Notes under the pieces: generated by a model
Database searches by the model: none
The model's input: the letters and a program-made list of their open reading frames with translations, nothing else
What the model was told of the DNA's origin: nothing
NCBI RefSeq assembly: GCF_024586455.1
Contig: NC_065921.1
Location: 90,642,061-90,706,060, forward strand
DNA length: 64,000 bases
DNA from: Bactrocera neohumeralis
Taxonomy: Eukaryota > Arthropoda > Insecta > Diptera > Tephritidae
Direction: 5' to 3'
Position numbers and translations under genes: made by a program
Shown: positions 38,601 to 50,760 of the stretch, in pieces
Layout: each line of letters begins with the position of its first letter
Numbering within the stretch: the stretch's first letter is position 1

Positions 38601-39899
38601 TCCGCCTTCCCAACTCACACATTAATATGAATACCAGCATATTTGATATGCATTCATATGTATATGTACATACAAACTAATAAGAATCCAACACGAAAGA
38701 GTTGACTTCTCTGAACGGGTTGAAATGTGAAGTGCAAATGAGAGAACGAACGTAAACACATATTAATGGCGCCCAATACTGAAAAATAAGAGTGTAAGTA
38801 TTTACAAGCGTATGTATGGCTATGATTTTAAATACGGGTTAAATTTAAGTATGAGATATGGGTGCGCTGACTAAATTGTTTATATGTTTTAATTCAAATT
38901 ATTATTTTCTACGCATGTCACTTTTAGGAAACAATTTAACCATGTCTAAACCTATTCATACAAAACTAAAATCTCTGTGCAACACTTTCACTTTCAATTT
39001 AGAGAGAGGAAAGCAAAGAGTAGGAATATTAAAATTTGAGCAAGTAAAACTCCCTTCAAAGAAAAGCACTCATATTCCTTTATTATTCACTCAAATCTAT
39101 TTAAAAAAACTAAGAGATATTGGAGTTTTTCAGCGTGATAAAAAGGGGTAAGACTTAGGAAGCAGTACACATAGTAACTCTTAAATTCCCCTTATTGTTG
39201 AAAGAGTAACAATATACGTACTCATATGCACACATGTGAGTAGTTGAGAAAGTGAATCGTGAGTTTTGGTACCGTGCACAAAGGCCACACAGGCGCACTT
39301 GTTCGATTGGTTGTGCTCAGAATTCAAAGCGTCAATGGATAAATTCTCTCAAATGTCAATGGCCGTCATTACCACTAGCAGTGCGGGAACGCTTTCACAT
39401 GCCCTAACGGTATGCATATATGTATATACATATGTAGATGTGCCTACAAAACTGCAATTTCTAGTAGACAAATGCCAGATAAAGAGTTGTGTATGCACAT
39501 ATGTATGCACATATGTATGTACATACATATGTACGAACATTTGTATATGTTATTAATCTTGGGTGGGAGAGGGATATATACTATATATGTATGTATATGT
39601 AAATATTGATAAACATACTTGTTTTTAAGAATACGAAAATGATACAAAATGTTTAAGACAAAAGAAAAAACTTTGATGCAATTAAATTTAGAAAACAATC
39701 GATTCTGAATATGAAAATTGATACGGACACCCAAATTAAAAAGGGTTGTTGAACATATTCTGCTTTGAAATTATAAAATTTGTCAGAAATTATTTACTTT
39801 TCTTATTTCCCGCTGTAATGTCGAAAAAGCACAAAACCGTTTTCAAAGAACAAATATTTTGCGCTATTTCATAATTGTCATTGAGTTACGTTTAGCCTG
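35657..39899. other. Gene-free interval
   Basis: AT-rich sequence. TATGTA/TACATA arrays occur near 35936-35960, 37527-37556, 38170-38190, 38655-38670 and 39410-39600. The last is dense and gives spurious His/Tyr/Cys/Met-rich open frames on both strands. No gene or transposon end is recognised. Confidence 0.5.
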
Positions 39900-40470
39900 T
39901 GCGAAATAATAGGGACTTGACTAAATAATTTTTTTGAAATATTGAGGATTTTAAACTTTCATATTCGCTCAAAGTATTAAGTAGACGATGGAAAATAATT
40001 ATACACTAAACGAATAAGCAAGTATTATAGTTTTATTAATGATTCAAAATTGGTACAAGACCTTCCACTCTTCGCGAAAATGCTTTATGCAAAAGATTTG
40101 AAATCGAAAAACCCGATAAAAGTACCTCACATATCAAAAGAAAATGTTTCTAAAAGGCTCCTCTTCAAGCCTTACCAGTGAAGAAATGGTGTAATATCCT
40201 ATGGTCAGGTGAATCTAAATGTAATATGTTTTATCTCGACTGTGGTATACAACTTGTCCGAAGATCAATGATGGGGATGCTTTTCTTACTATAGGTCCGT
40301 TATATCGGACTATGTGCAATATTTAAAGTGAAGTGATGTTACCTTGTGATCAAGATAATCAATGGGTGTTGCAGGATTAAAAAGACCGAAAGCACATATC
40401 AAAGTTGGCAACACCAAAACTATTCTCAGATAACATTAGCACTGTAAGTTATGTTAAAAAATATATAATT
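39900..40470 (+). pseudogene. Tc1-like transposase remnant
   Basis: Near 40170-40235 the frame reads VKKWCNILWSGESKCNMF, matching the segment around the first catalytic Asp of Tc1 transposases (W-DE-KF); here the Asp codon is replaced by Gly. Near 40350-40415, frames give DQDNQWVLQ and D-KDRKHISK, a decayed copy of the QQDNDPKHTSK block with the second catalytic Asp. No clear terminal repeats were found. The fragment is old and inactive. Confidence 0.6.
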
Positions 40471-41278
40471 AAAATTTTCTTTTAAATATAACTTTAGTTT
40501 TTGTAAATGTCTCTATTTTTTACAGTATAAAATGTGATGAGCGATTGAAATAATTTTTGTTTTTCTTTACTTTATTATTTGTTAGTAAGTATATTAGATA
40601 TTTTCAAAATAAATAAGAACTTAATGAGAAATAAATGCATATTTGTTGTGTTTGGATTTGTATAAAATATCGCAAAGCGTCTCTATTATTTTTCACATAA
40701 TTGTATATTATTCATATTTAACATCATTTATTTATATTTACTGGGGAATCAAAAATATAAACTAAATAAATCGTTTCCTGACATAAAAATAATAAGGTGT
40801 ACTAATGCTATGAAAAGTTAACCGGAAAGAAAATTACAAAGCAAATAATAATACTTAATGGAAAATAATCTAATGACGCCGGTACAGGTGTATGCGTTGT
40901 TTATATGTTTGTACATATACAATCTATGTATATATGTAAAACTCAGTGACAGTATTTGTGCAAAACCCAAAATATCAGCATTCTTTTACATGGAATTAAA
41001 AAGGAGCATAATTTCACTTTCATAACTGAAATTTTAAACGAAACCGCAAAATTTCTCAAACAATTGACTACGAATATGATATGTACTGTTTCGATTTCAG
41101 ATTTGGGAGTTATGTATGTGCGAATGAGTTCAACAAGATATTCCATCGTTGTAAATATCACAAAATAACAAAAATAAAACAAAAAACGGAAGCAGTGATC
41201 ATGTTCTAAACATGTTTGAAATTTTATACTACGTATTCACCACAAGAAATATTTATTACATATTAATGTTCAAATAAA
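40471..41278. other. Gene-free interval
   Basis: AT-rich sequence. A short TATGTA-type run is near 40910-40937. The 70-79 codon frames on both strands at 40943-41182 mirror each other and have no domain. Confidence 0.45.
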
Positions 41279-42350
41279 GAAGGGCTAAGTTTGGGTCCAT
41301 AGGAACATTATATACTCTCGAAAATTTTCAGATTTAAAGACTTCAAAAATATTGACAAAAATGTGAACCAATTACAAAAGAAACAAAACAGAATTCCTTT
41401 AATTGGTTATATGGGGCTGGGGGACACGCGAACTTTTTTCATAAATTTCTACCACCAACTCATATAATGTTTAAAAAATAATATGCTCACTTAATGAATA
41501 ATGTAATATACCACATATTAACCGAAGTACTCAGGTTAAAGTCAACCGGAGAAACGGAAATCTATGAATTTATGTAGATACGAAACTTTTCATCTATTTT
41601 TGTCATAAAACTGTAGTATGCTCTAGGAAAATTAATTATATACATATATGTACATATATATGCATGTATATGATATAAACTCAACCAGAATAACGAAATT
41701 ATTATCTTACGCGGTAGTTATGCGATCAAGAACTTGCTTTCAAGTTGATCCCACAAACTAGTTAGATTTTAGTTTAATTGACAGACTTGACGTAGACTGC
41801 AAGCAACTAGATAATCAATAATAGTTTCAAGATGCCGTCGTCATGAAAGCTGCTTCTGCTTTCTTAAAAATTTTGCATGAAATTAATTATATGAAATATA
41901 ATTGCATTTGTTTGCGAAACTATGTGGCCAGCTGTTTTAACTCGACAACTTGACGGCCCTACTATTTGAATGGTAAATTCATAGCGAAAGTGTGATTATT
42001 TTGTAACTTGAAAACAAATTCGAGAATTTGTAACGTTCGGGTTAAGTATAAAAGTGTTAGAAGAAGTAGTTAACGGATTTTATCCATTTTTAACACCAAT
42101 ACAAATTATTTTCAAAAGAGGATATAAAATATAAAGTCAACCAGAATAACAAAAATCATTATGTTAGGTATGTACAAAATAGCTAGGAGAACTAATGAGT
42201 CGAGTTCATCCATTTTTAAACTCAATAAATGTTATTTTCAGGAAAATATATCCACTTTCATATCTTGAAAATTTACTCATGTTTCCGGTATAAAGACAGC
42301 CGTAGAATGAAAGTTTTCATATTCAGTGTATGCGGTGTTATATGGGTTGC
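41279..42350 (+). repeat. GTCY-type dispersed repeat, copy 5 (5' part, decayed)
   Basis: It starts with GAAGGGCTAAGTTTGGGTCC, close to the GAAGAGCTAAGTTCGGG start of the 8379 copy, followed by an ACATTATATACTCTCG block. Inside, an AAAGTCAACC-G/A-GA-AAC motif recurs (about 41534, 41680, 42132), suggesting internal duplications. No GTCY tract survives. The right border is uncertain. Confidence 0.4.
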
Positions 42351-43879
42351 GGTAATTCTGAACGTACCCGATCTTTGAGGGTGATCGTGATTATTACCCA
42401 ATATTACGTATGTAATGAAATACTAAACCAGAAATGCCCTCCCAGATGTGATCTTATAAAATTAGAGTTTAGCACCAAATCACATCTTATACATCTTATC
42501 AAAGGTCCGTTTTTACCCGCTTTACCCAGTTTGGATCACTTTGAATTAAATAAAAAATGTAATTATAAATAAGTCAAAGTAATGAAAACTTTGGATAAAA
42601 TTTTAAAAATCTAAATTTCACTGCTCAAAAATGCATCATTGTGCAAAGGTCGCAACAAAACAATGGTGTTAAATGTATATTGTCACCTGCAATCCTTTGA
42701 ATAACAAACAACAAATGCGCTAAACAAATACTACGCAGTCAGCAACAGGGGTTACAAAATTCTCTGACGGATGTGCGAACATGACGTTACCGATTTCGCT
42801 GTTTGGCTATTTGAACACTCTTGCCTTGTATTTATTGTATGTGTGGGAATATGGTGAAATATTGAGCAAGTGCAGTGAGTCTGCTGTTGGTTTTGTAAAA
42901 CACTCTAACACAAAAGGACAAAAGGATTGCGGTAACACTCAAATGCACCTGTGTTAATGTGTGCAAATAAAATTCTATACTTATAAAAATGTATGAGCAG
43001 TGTTTTCAAAATCAAAATATCTACATCTCAACTAATTTTTCACAAAATGAGAAAACATTATAAGGAAAATATTTACAGCCCTATTGAAAAGTAGTGTTTC
43101 TTGTTAAGAACTATGATATTATAGTGTTCTAACTGCATATTTTTAATAAAACAAGGACCTAGTCATTTAGAACTACAGATTTCTAAAGACACATAATATC
43201 CTTATTGGACTTTAATAACTTTAATAATATCCCCATTCGTTGTGTTCTTTTTTGTAAATATCGCTTTTAGTTTTGACTATGTTGTAAATATTACTTTCAG
43301 TGTTGTTGTAATGTAAATATCCCCTTTTTCGTATATTTTTGTGAGAAAAAAAAAAGTTATCACAATTTTATATTTTATACAATTAGTAGAAAATGAGGAT
43401 TACTGGTAAAAACCCCAGACTTTATAATAAAATATGTGAACAAACATATATATGTAGATACATATGTACATATACACATATGCACATATACTGAAAGTTA
43501 AGAACCTTAGATTTTATTTTCCCTTTTATTTTATTAATTGGCAGATTTCAAGTTACTTTAATATTATGCATACATACATATGTATTACGAACTGAGGTAA
43601 TTAAAATACTACAGAAAATTATGTTCATATGAATGTATGTATGTATATTAAATGTTCCATTATTTATGGGAACATACATACATTAAAAACACGTACGCTA
43701 ATGCTTACTTCTTGTTGCACCGCTCAAACAATGTTTCAAGCTTCTTTGCATTTATCTGAGAACGGTTAAAACGAAGCAACTGGAATGATCGATGACACAT
43801 AATTATCGATTTTATTAAAAAATTTAAATTAGCATGAATTTTGGTTTCTCTATGAATTTCAATTATAAATTTGGCACAT
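42351..43879. other. Gene-free interval
   Basis: AT-rich sequence with simple repeats near 43445-43490, 43566-43582 and 43630-43650. Nothing else is recognised. Confidence 0.45.
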
Positions 43880-44460
43880 TGAATAATATTTTCGGTAAAA
43901 AGTCAACTTTAGGTACTGGGGTCCAAATATTCGGTACATAGGGGCTTGAACAGTTTTGTTGGATTTATGCAATTTATGGCCATAAGGTGGCATTCTCTAA
44001 AGGCAAAGTTTTATCTCGTTATTTTAATTACTTCTTGATTTGCACGCTCGAAAGGAAAGAAAGGAATGTAATTTAAAATTGTGTCATATTGGAAGTAGGG
44101 CTGGCTGTAGTCAGCCACATACCATCATTTGGTTGAAATCACTCGGATCAAGATACATAAGTATGTATGTATGTGTTTTCACTTAAAAGTGGGCGGTTCC
44201 CCACACCCAGTACCGTTTTATGGGAAGTGAGCGGGGTTATCATCCGATTTCATCCATTTCACACTGTATATGTATACATTAAACTTACGTCCACCTTTTT
44301 AAAACTTTTAGCCTACAGATGTCTTTTGTTACTGAGGTATCCTGTGCCAAATTACAGTTCTATTCTTAATTTGATGCTTAGTTATGGCACTCTATAGATT
44401 TTCGTTTAATGACGTTTTGTGAGCGTGGCAGTAGTCCGATTACGCCTGCGCATAAACGCG
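43880..44460 (+). repeat. GTCY-type dispersed repeat, copy 6 (3' truncated)
   Basis: It shares TTTTCGGTAAAAAGTCAAC, ACTGGGGTCCAAATATTCGG (about 43914), GGCCATAAGGTGGCATTCTC, TAAAAGTGGGCGGT (about 44184), GGGTTATCATCCGATTTCAT (also at 28390) and CTTAGTTATGGCAC (about 44377) with the other copies, in the same order. It lacks the GTCY tract and terminal block. Confidence 0.6.
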
Positions 44461-46282
44461 TCCTCACCAAGAAACACGTGTACCAGAGTAAGGCGTGATC
44501 GATTTTAAATTTACATAGTGGAGCACAACATAATAAATTATTTTTCTATATATGTATGTATACATGTTTGGACATTTATATATATATAATATGCTTTATT
44601 TGCTACCTTACATATGTACATATTGTGCAAATAGTTGCACAATGCTGCTGGGAGTATTCTAAAAATAATGTCATAAAACAGGTGTGTTTGGAAAATTTCA
44701 GTTGTCTTCTTTTTTATTATTTTCATGTCATCATAAGCAGTTTTTCCTTTTGTCGTTCCAGTCAGATACTGCCATCAACTTAGCATTCACATATTTAGTC
44801 ACCAAACACTTTCACTACGTAAATCTCACATTTCTATGCTATTGTATGTCCTTAAACAATATTAATGATGATGAGATTGAAGTCACTTTTCCCATGATAA
44901 GACTCAGCCACATACAAGTGCATTTATGCATAAGTTTTGTTTGAAATTTGATATTCTGTTTCTCTTATGCATCCGGTTCGTTGCGCTATGCGGTGACCTT
45001 ATGTAAATCAGATGCAGCCGCATTACGGCTGACTAAATACACATTCGAATTCATGTTCAACTTCCCAAAAGGATGCATGCCACTTTGACCAAACATCCGT
45101 GTTAAATGTTTAGAACAGGTGGAATTCGCAACGGTATAAAACTCTAAGAAGTAGTAGTAATCAATGCATTCATGTAATTATACATACTTAATATTATGTA
45201 CATACCATACATATAGTACATACATATATTTCCTTGAAAGCATTGAGATCTTTCGCTGAGCAGTACATTTTTAATCTGCAGTGGATTAATGGGATATCCC
45301 CCTTTATATTTATAACTAAAAAGTATGTATGGTACTTTGTCAACTTCATCGTTTACCTTATACGTACATAACACATCTTATTCTCCTCTTTTCACTCATT
45401 AAGGAGTTCAAATGTAAATAGCCTCTGCTAATATTGAGGATGCCGCACCCGATGCTACGTTATCACAAATTTTGTATTTGAAGCAACTACTGGACTTCAA
45501 CTGGCTAATCTTCTTACCACATCCAGCCTTGTATGCCGTTAAATCTCCGATTCCTGAACGATGGAGTGATGAATGCGGTTCGTTGTTTAATTGAAGGGGA
45601 TGATGTGGCTCAGCCGCTGTGTCAAAAAGTTCAATTCGTCTTGTTTTTTATGGCAATCGTTTATTTTCGTATATTGCAGCAGCACGAGTTCTCGGTGTGC
45701 AACGTTGTGTTATATGTCTCAACAGCTGATAACCAGATGTATTGTCGCGTGGACAAGGAGGGGCCTACTACATTTACAGCTTTCACAAAATTTTATTTTA
45801 AATACCAGCCTCCGGAGGTGTTGTTTTACTATTTACATACTGTACGTATATTTTATTGTTTATTTTTGTATTGTGCTGAATATTTCCAACTGTCACATCT
45901 CCGCTTTCAGCAACATTAATGGAGCAGGGAGTTACCTACCATATACATACATACGTATGTATGTACTTATGTATATAATTTCAAATTTTTATATTAATAT
46001 AACCTTAAAAAACATTAATTGACAATATAACATAAGATATTTATATCGTGTAATTATTTTTAAAACTCAACCTGTAGTCATTGTAAGTATTATATACATA
46101 ACAAAAGTATACAGACGTAAGTTTTTACTTACACATATAACGAAATGTTGAAGAAGGCGATATAAGAATAGCCGTTTGTTCATACGTAGAAGGTGGGATT
46201 TTGTTTTATTCCTGGATCACAACTATCCAAACAAAGTAATAAATATATGTACCATAATATGGCGAATCGTGCAATTAGTTTA
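44461..46282. other. Gene-free interval around an unexplained coding-like block
   Basis: AT-rich sequence with simple repeats near 44549-44570, 45180-45230 and 45945-45975. The exception is the GC-richer block 45417-45850, described separately. Confidence 0.45.
45417..45850 (+). pseudogene. Coding-like block of unknown family, frame-shifted or spliced
   Basis: Two adjacent open frames on the plus strand look like real protein. The first, about 45417-45590, includes LSQILYLKQLLDFNWLIF and HPALYAVKSPIPERWSDE and ends in a stop. The second (ATG 45533, stop 45919), in another frame, includes NAVRCLIEGDDVAQPLCQKV and, after the splice-acceptor-like string TATATTGCAG at about 45668-45677, EFSVCNVVLYVSTADNQMYC, RVDKEGPTTFTAFTKFYF and QPPEVLFYYLH. 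The codons are GC-richer than the surroundings. Either a short intron or a frameshift separates the two. I do not recognise the protein. It may be two exons of a gene reaching beyond this block, or a decayed gene copy. Confidence 0.35.
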
Positions 46283-46286
46283 TTAA

Positions 46287-46818
46287 GGGGTTACATGGGT
46301 TGACAGGTTTCAAAAAATCGAATTTATTTATTGTCTTATCAAATTCTATAAGATCTCGAGAACATTGTCCTCAAGTTGATCCGAGTAATAGTTTCGGAGA
46401 TACAGTCTTAAGAACTTGTGCGCTCGGGGCTAGCTGGGCTAAGTGCACCGTCTTTAAACGCGTTTTTCTCGAAACTGTGTTATTTAAGTCGGTTGACTTT
46501 TGAAACTTTACACAGATCTTTGAGATACAATTCTTAAAGACTTGTACGAAGGATTTTTTGTAAAAAATGTCTGCCAAAAATCCAATATTCAATTTGTTTT
46601 GTTAAGGTTTTAACTAAAACAAGTATTTTTTCACTTTAGATGACCAGGATAACGATAACGTGGGCGCATCTTTTTTTCCGAGGTATCACTGAAAATTTCT
46701 GAATTTCTTTGTTAATAGTGTATGTTTGTTACAATAAAAAAAACTTATAAAATATTTAATTTTTTATGAGAAAAAATTTTTTAAAACGGCTCTTTTTTTA
46801 CCCGAGGAATGTAACTCC
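46287..46818. mobile_element. 532-bp MITE flanked by TTAA (piggyBac-type target site)
   Basis: The left end is TTAA at 46283-46286 followed by GGGGTTACATGGG. The right end is ...GAATGTAACTCC followed by TTAA at 46819-46822. Read inward, the ends GGGGTTACAT and GGAGTTACAT form about 10-bp terminal inverted repeats. A TTAA duplication is typical of piggyBac-superfamily elements. No transposase is encoded; the 67- and 73-codon frames inside overlap on opposite strands and have no domain. It is probably mobilised in trans, if at all. Confidence 0.75.
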
Positions 46819-46822
46819 TTAA

Positions 46823-48722
46823 TAATATTCATAATGGAATAGACTGGACTATGTGTACATATGTATATTGTATATTCTTTAGAGCAGGATTTCAAAATAT
46901 ACATAAAATTTCTCCAAGCCACATTGGAATGAGTCAATCATTTATTGGACGATAAGAACCAATATCCACTTAGACACTTCATTCAAATGACAGCGTCACG
47001 TAAAAATTTATAACTTTAAACGAACACTCATAATTAAGGAAGTTAAGTATAACTAAATGGCGATTTTAGTTTGCAGCGAGTTAGACTAAAAGCACCCAGC
47101 CAAAGTATAACATCATAAATCGGTTGATTTTGCTGACAGGTAGACAATAGTCCATTATTGTTGATAATTTGTATTTACCTTCAATGGTTAGAGAAGAGAT
47201 ATCCGGTACACATTAAACCTATATCGTTAGTTGCCCGGATATGAATGTTGTTTGGCGGGCTTATGTTATTTTCTTTATAGTACGTACATACATACATACA
47301 TATACATATGTATGTGATATGAACGACTTTAAGTTTATAATGTTACTGCCCTTACTTCTATGTTTACCTTTGAGCGACACTTAAAAAAAAAAACATTTTC
47401 AAATCGATAATCATTTATAAGAGATGGGATGAAAAACAATTTGTAGATTTTGCCATTATGAAATACATGTACGATATCTCTAGATGCAACAAAGTGTCGA
47501 CCAAACATAAATACTTTGAATACTCTGAAATATTATACGGATTTTTTAAGTTTTTGAAATTAGCTACGTAAATCGTATGTTTACTTAAAACTAAGACAAC
47601 CAAATGTTGGCATATAAAAAATCGTATGTGGAAAAAGCTTAAGTGAACCACATCCGACATAAAAACTTGGAACGAGAAAATAATTTCATTTTATTACAGG
47701 TTCACTAAAATAGCCTAGAACAATACAACAATTCCCACTTAAACATTCTTAAACATCCACTAAACCACGGGGCTAGAGAATTTATTCACAAGCTGACACA
47801 GTCGCATTCACCACTTGTTTGAGGCTCTACTGTTAACTATACTCATAAAAATGATGCTCAATCTCACATAGCTCATCAAATCCAAGTATAGCAAATATTA
47901 ACCTGAAATTCAGGAAAATAAGAGAAAACACTAAGAAAACAAAGCAACAAATGCAGTAAGAACAAGGAAGTATAAAACAAAACATAAGCATAAAAAATAT
48001 GTATGGTGGCTACAACCGCTCCGCAGTTCAATAAGTAAGGAGTGTAGTTAGAACACGCTTACCACAATGGAAAATACGGTTAAAGTCAAATGTGTGGCGG
48101 CACATAAAAAACACATTTCCAGCAAGTAAAGTTCGGCATCACATGTCCTTTTATGTCTTGCAGCAAGGTGAAGAGGGTATTCGTAATACTATTCGAATCC
48201 TCAAAAGAAATAAAGAAATCACCAGGCATGGCGACAATAAGTATACAACACACTAATTTGTTGCAAAGGATCACAATGTGAACGTTTTAGACCATTGGTA
48301 GCAGCTTACTTAATGCCTACGTAATAAATGTTACCAAGTGTATGAGTGCTCACTTGACGTATAAACATACATATACTATAAATTGTGCATCGATCTTAGT
48401 ATCGCCTAATAAAATAGTGTGACATTTGCGTGTGATTTGATACGCACACTTGTCTATTGCGTATTGCAATTACAAGTGTAAGCAAAAAATAATTTTATGT
48501 ACCTTCCCAGCTTTCTTTACTTTCCACTTGTCATAAATATTGGTCTGTATAAAAACAATATAGCATATTTGCTGGCAGTCGAGTGTCATATAAAAAATGA
48601 GTTCAACATGAAATAAGCGAACCTATCCCTTTTAAAGGTAAATTACATTTGAACTCCGATTTCTAACAATTATATTTCAAAAGTAGAAAATTTATACATA
48701 CATATACTATATAATATGTATA
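46823..48722. other. Gene-free interval
   Basis: AT-rich sequence. A TACATA/TATGTA array lies at about 47282-47316. Open frames (47415-47660 and 48086-48274, both minus) show no domain. Confidence 0.45.
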
Positions 48723-48724
48723 TA

Positions 48725-50265
48725 CAGTTGTCCATAAAATAATATGAGTGCCAATATGTAAAATATGTTTGGCTGCATAACTTTTTTAAATCACATGTGA
48801 ATGACGCGAAACAATAACGATACACATAACGGGATACTAGCATTAAAATACAATAATATTTCTTTTTCAAAATTGTCCTTAACATAAAAAATATTCACAA
48901 AATTAAAAAAGTAAGTATAGTTCCATAATTTAGCAGCAATTTAAATTAGTTATTATTTTTTTTAATCATTGGGTTTTTCTCCAGAGGGTAGGGGAAATCA
49001 TTGTACAGATGAAAAGCGGAAAACAATAAAAAAAATTGAGAAAACTAGGTAAAACTTATAAAGAGATCCGTAAAATGCCCTCCTCAAATGATAGCTTAAT
49101 TATAGAAACAAAAATGAAACTCGTAGACCAAAGCGCAAAACATCCACCGCAAACGATTGCAATATAGTACGCTATTGCAAAATTAATCCTTTTGCTTCAG
49201 TTAGGAGCATCCATGACGAACTAAATTTGTCAGTTAATACTGAAACTATTCTCTTAGGCATTTCGGGCAGAACATTTGCTCGAAGGCCAAGAAAAGGACA
49301 CCCATTAAAAAGCAGCACTAGGAAGCCCACATACAATTTGCAAAAGAGCATGGCTCCTGACCCACGTCAAAATGGCGAAACATATTGTGGTCAGACGAAA
49401 TCAAAGTTAAGTTTTTTGGTAGTACAGGCTCTAGGAACTTTGTCCGACGTCCCCCTAACTCAGAATATAATCATCGGTTTATCACAAAAACCGTTATACA
49501 TAACGATGCCAAATCATGGTAAGTGGTCGTTTTTCACATTGTGGTGTTGGTCCAATTCACTTAATTGAAGGCATTATGGACCAAAGGGCATATGTCAAAA
49601 TATTAGATGAGGTAATGTTGACACATGCCTCATGGAATATGCCATTGATATGGGTATATCAACAGGATAATGACCCTAAACATACTAGCAATTGCGCAAA
49701 AAAATGGTTTAGGGCCAACGGAGTTGAGGTTATGTGGTAACGTGCTTAGTCTCCTGACTTTAACTGCATTGAAAACTTGTGAACAGATATCAAGAAGAAA
49801 GTAGCTGAAAAGATATCTGACCACCAATTCGAGAGATTTATGGCAAGTAGGGAAAGAGGCTTGGAAAGGAATATCATTTAAACGTTGTCAGGATTTCATA
49901 AACTCCATGCCTCGGAGATATGATGCTGTTTTAAAAAAATCGAAAAAAATCGAGGTTATTCAAGGAAATATTAATTATTTTAATATTCTGTGAAACTTTG
50001 GAAGCATTATATATAAAATTATAGAATGGTCTCGTATTACATAAAATACTCCTATTTTTTGTGGAACTAATTTTTTAGTTTACTTGATATAAACTGCGAT
50101 ATAAAATTTTGTTTATGTTTAATTGAAATAGGTGAAATCTGGAAATATTAATAGATCTTTAGTATATTACATTGTGCAAAAATTAAAAAAAAAAAAAAAA
50201 AACATTTTGAAAATTAGCCATTCGTTTTTCTCATGTGGTCACTCCTATTTTTTTGTGGACAACTG
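48725..50265 (+). mobile_element. Complete but inactive Tc1-like transposon
   Basis: The left end starts CAGTTGTCCATAAAATAAT at 48725. The right end is its near reverse complement, ATTTTTTTGTGGACAACTG, ending at 50265. TA dinucleotides flank both ends (48723-48724 and 50266-50267), the Tc1/mariner target duplication. The right side carries an inner copy of the terminal motif (ACTCCTATTTTTTGTGGA, about 50048-50065), and the left side a weaker one (TAGTTCCATA, about 48918), an IR/DR arrangement of repeated transposase-binding sites. The length, 1541 bp, fits Tc1-like elements. The transposase frame inside is broken. Confidence 0.9.
49009..49965 (+). pseudogene. Tc1-like transposase pseudogene
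   Basis: The frame opens at ATG 49009 and is broken by a stop after six codons and by more later on. Recognisable parts include KLGKTYKEIRKM (N-terminal DNA-binding region) and, in the 49516-49740 frame, MVSGRFSHCGVGPIHLIEG and WVYQQDNDPKHTS (second catalytic Asp), then KKWFRANGVEVMW. After two stops comes SPDFNCIENL (49750-49779), holding the third catalytic Glu, then TDIKKKVAEKIS. The W-DE block of the first catalytic Asp is visible as WSDEIK near 49391-49408 in another frame. Multiple stops and shifts make it non-functional. Confidence 0.85.
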
Positions 50266-50334
50266 TATATCGCTGCCTAACTCATTAAAAATTAGTTTAC
50301 ATAATGTACTATTTGTCAATTTTATAGTGAAATA

Positions 50335-50760
50335 ATTTTCGGACGTTTATGAAAATAAGTAGATCGACTGAAGTTTCAATTCGTGTGCGGAAACGGTGCG
50401 AATGTTCGAAAAGGCTTACGGTGATTCAAAAACACAAGCCTTCAAGGCAGGTGTTAGAGAGATGGCAAGAGAGATCAACATCTATCGCGAGTCCGTTAGA
50501 ATGATTTTGGTGGATATTTCGGGTATGAAACGCGTTCTTCCTCGACTCGTCCCGATAAAGTTGAATTTTTTTCAAAAATAGTACGACTATGACCGAATTT
50601 AAAGCCAAAAGCGCAATGAATATCATTGATCAACCACCGTATTCGCCAGTTTCACCCTGTATGATGTTTTCTCGTTCCCGAAACTGAAATTGTCACTCCG
50701 TGGAACCCGTTTTCAGTCGATCGAAGAGACAAAACTAATCGTCAGTGAACAAGTTTAATA
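50335..50760 (+). pseudogene. Mariner transposase remnant
   Basis: The frame 50396-50581 reads RMFEKAYGDSKTQAF, then VREMAREINIYRESVRMIL and GMKRVLPRLVPIKLNFFQK, which match the HTH and linker of irritans/mellifera-type mariner transposases. Further on, in another frame, NIIDQPPYSP and RSRN/FPKLKL-like codons, then RGTRFQSIEE (near 50620-50730), correspond to the region of the third catalytic Asp. The middle, with the first two Asp residues, is deleted. No terminal repeats were identified. It sits only about 70 bp right of the Tc1-like element. Confidence 0.75.

Noticed and set aside
39266..39734. Several overlapping frames rich in His, Tyr, Cys and Met
   Set aside because: They are translations of a dense TATGTACATA array on both strands.
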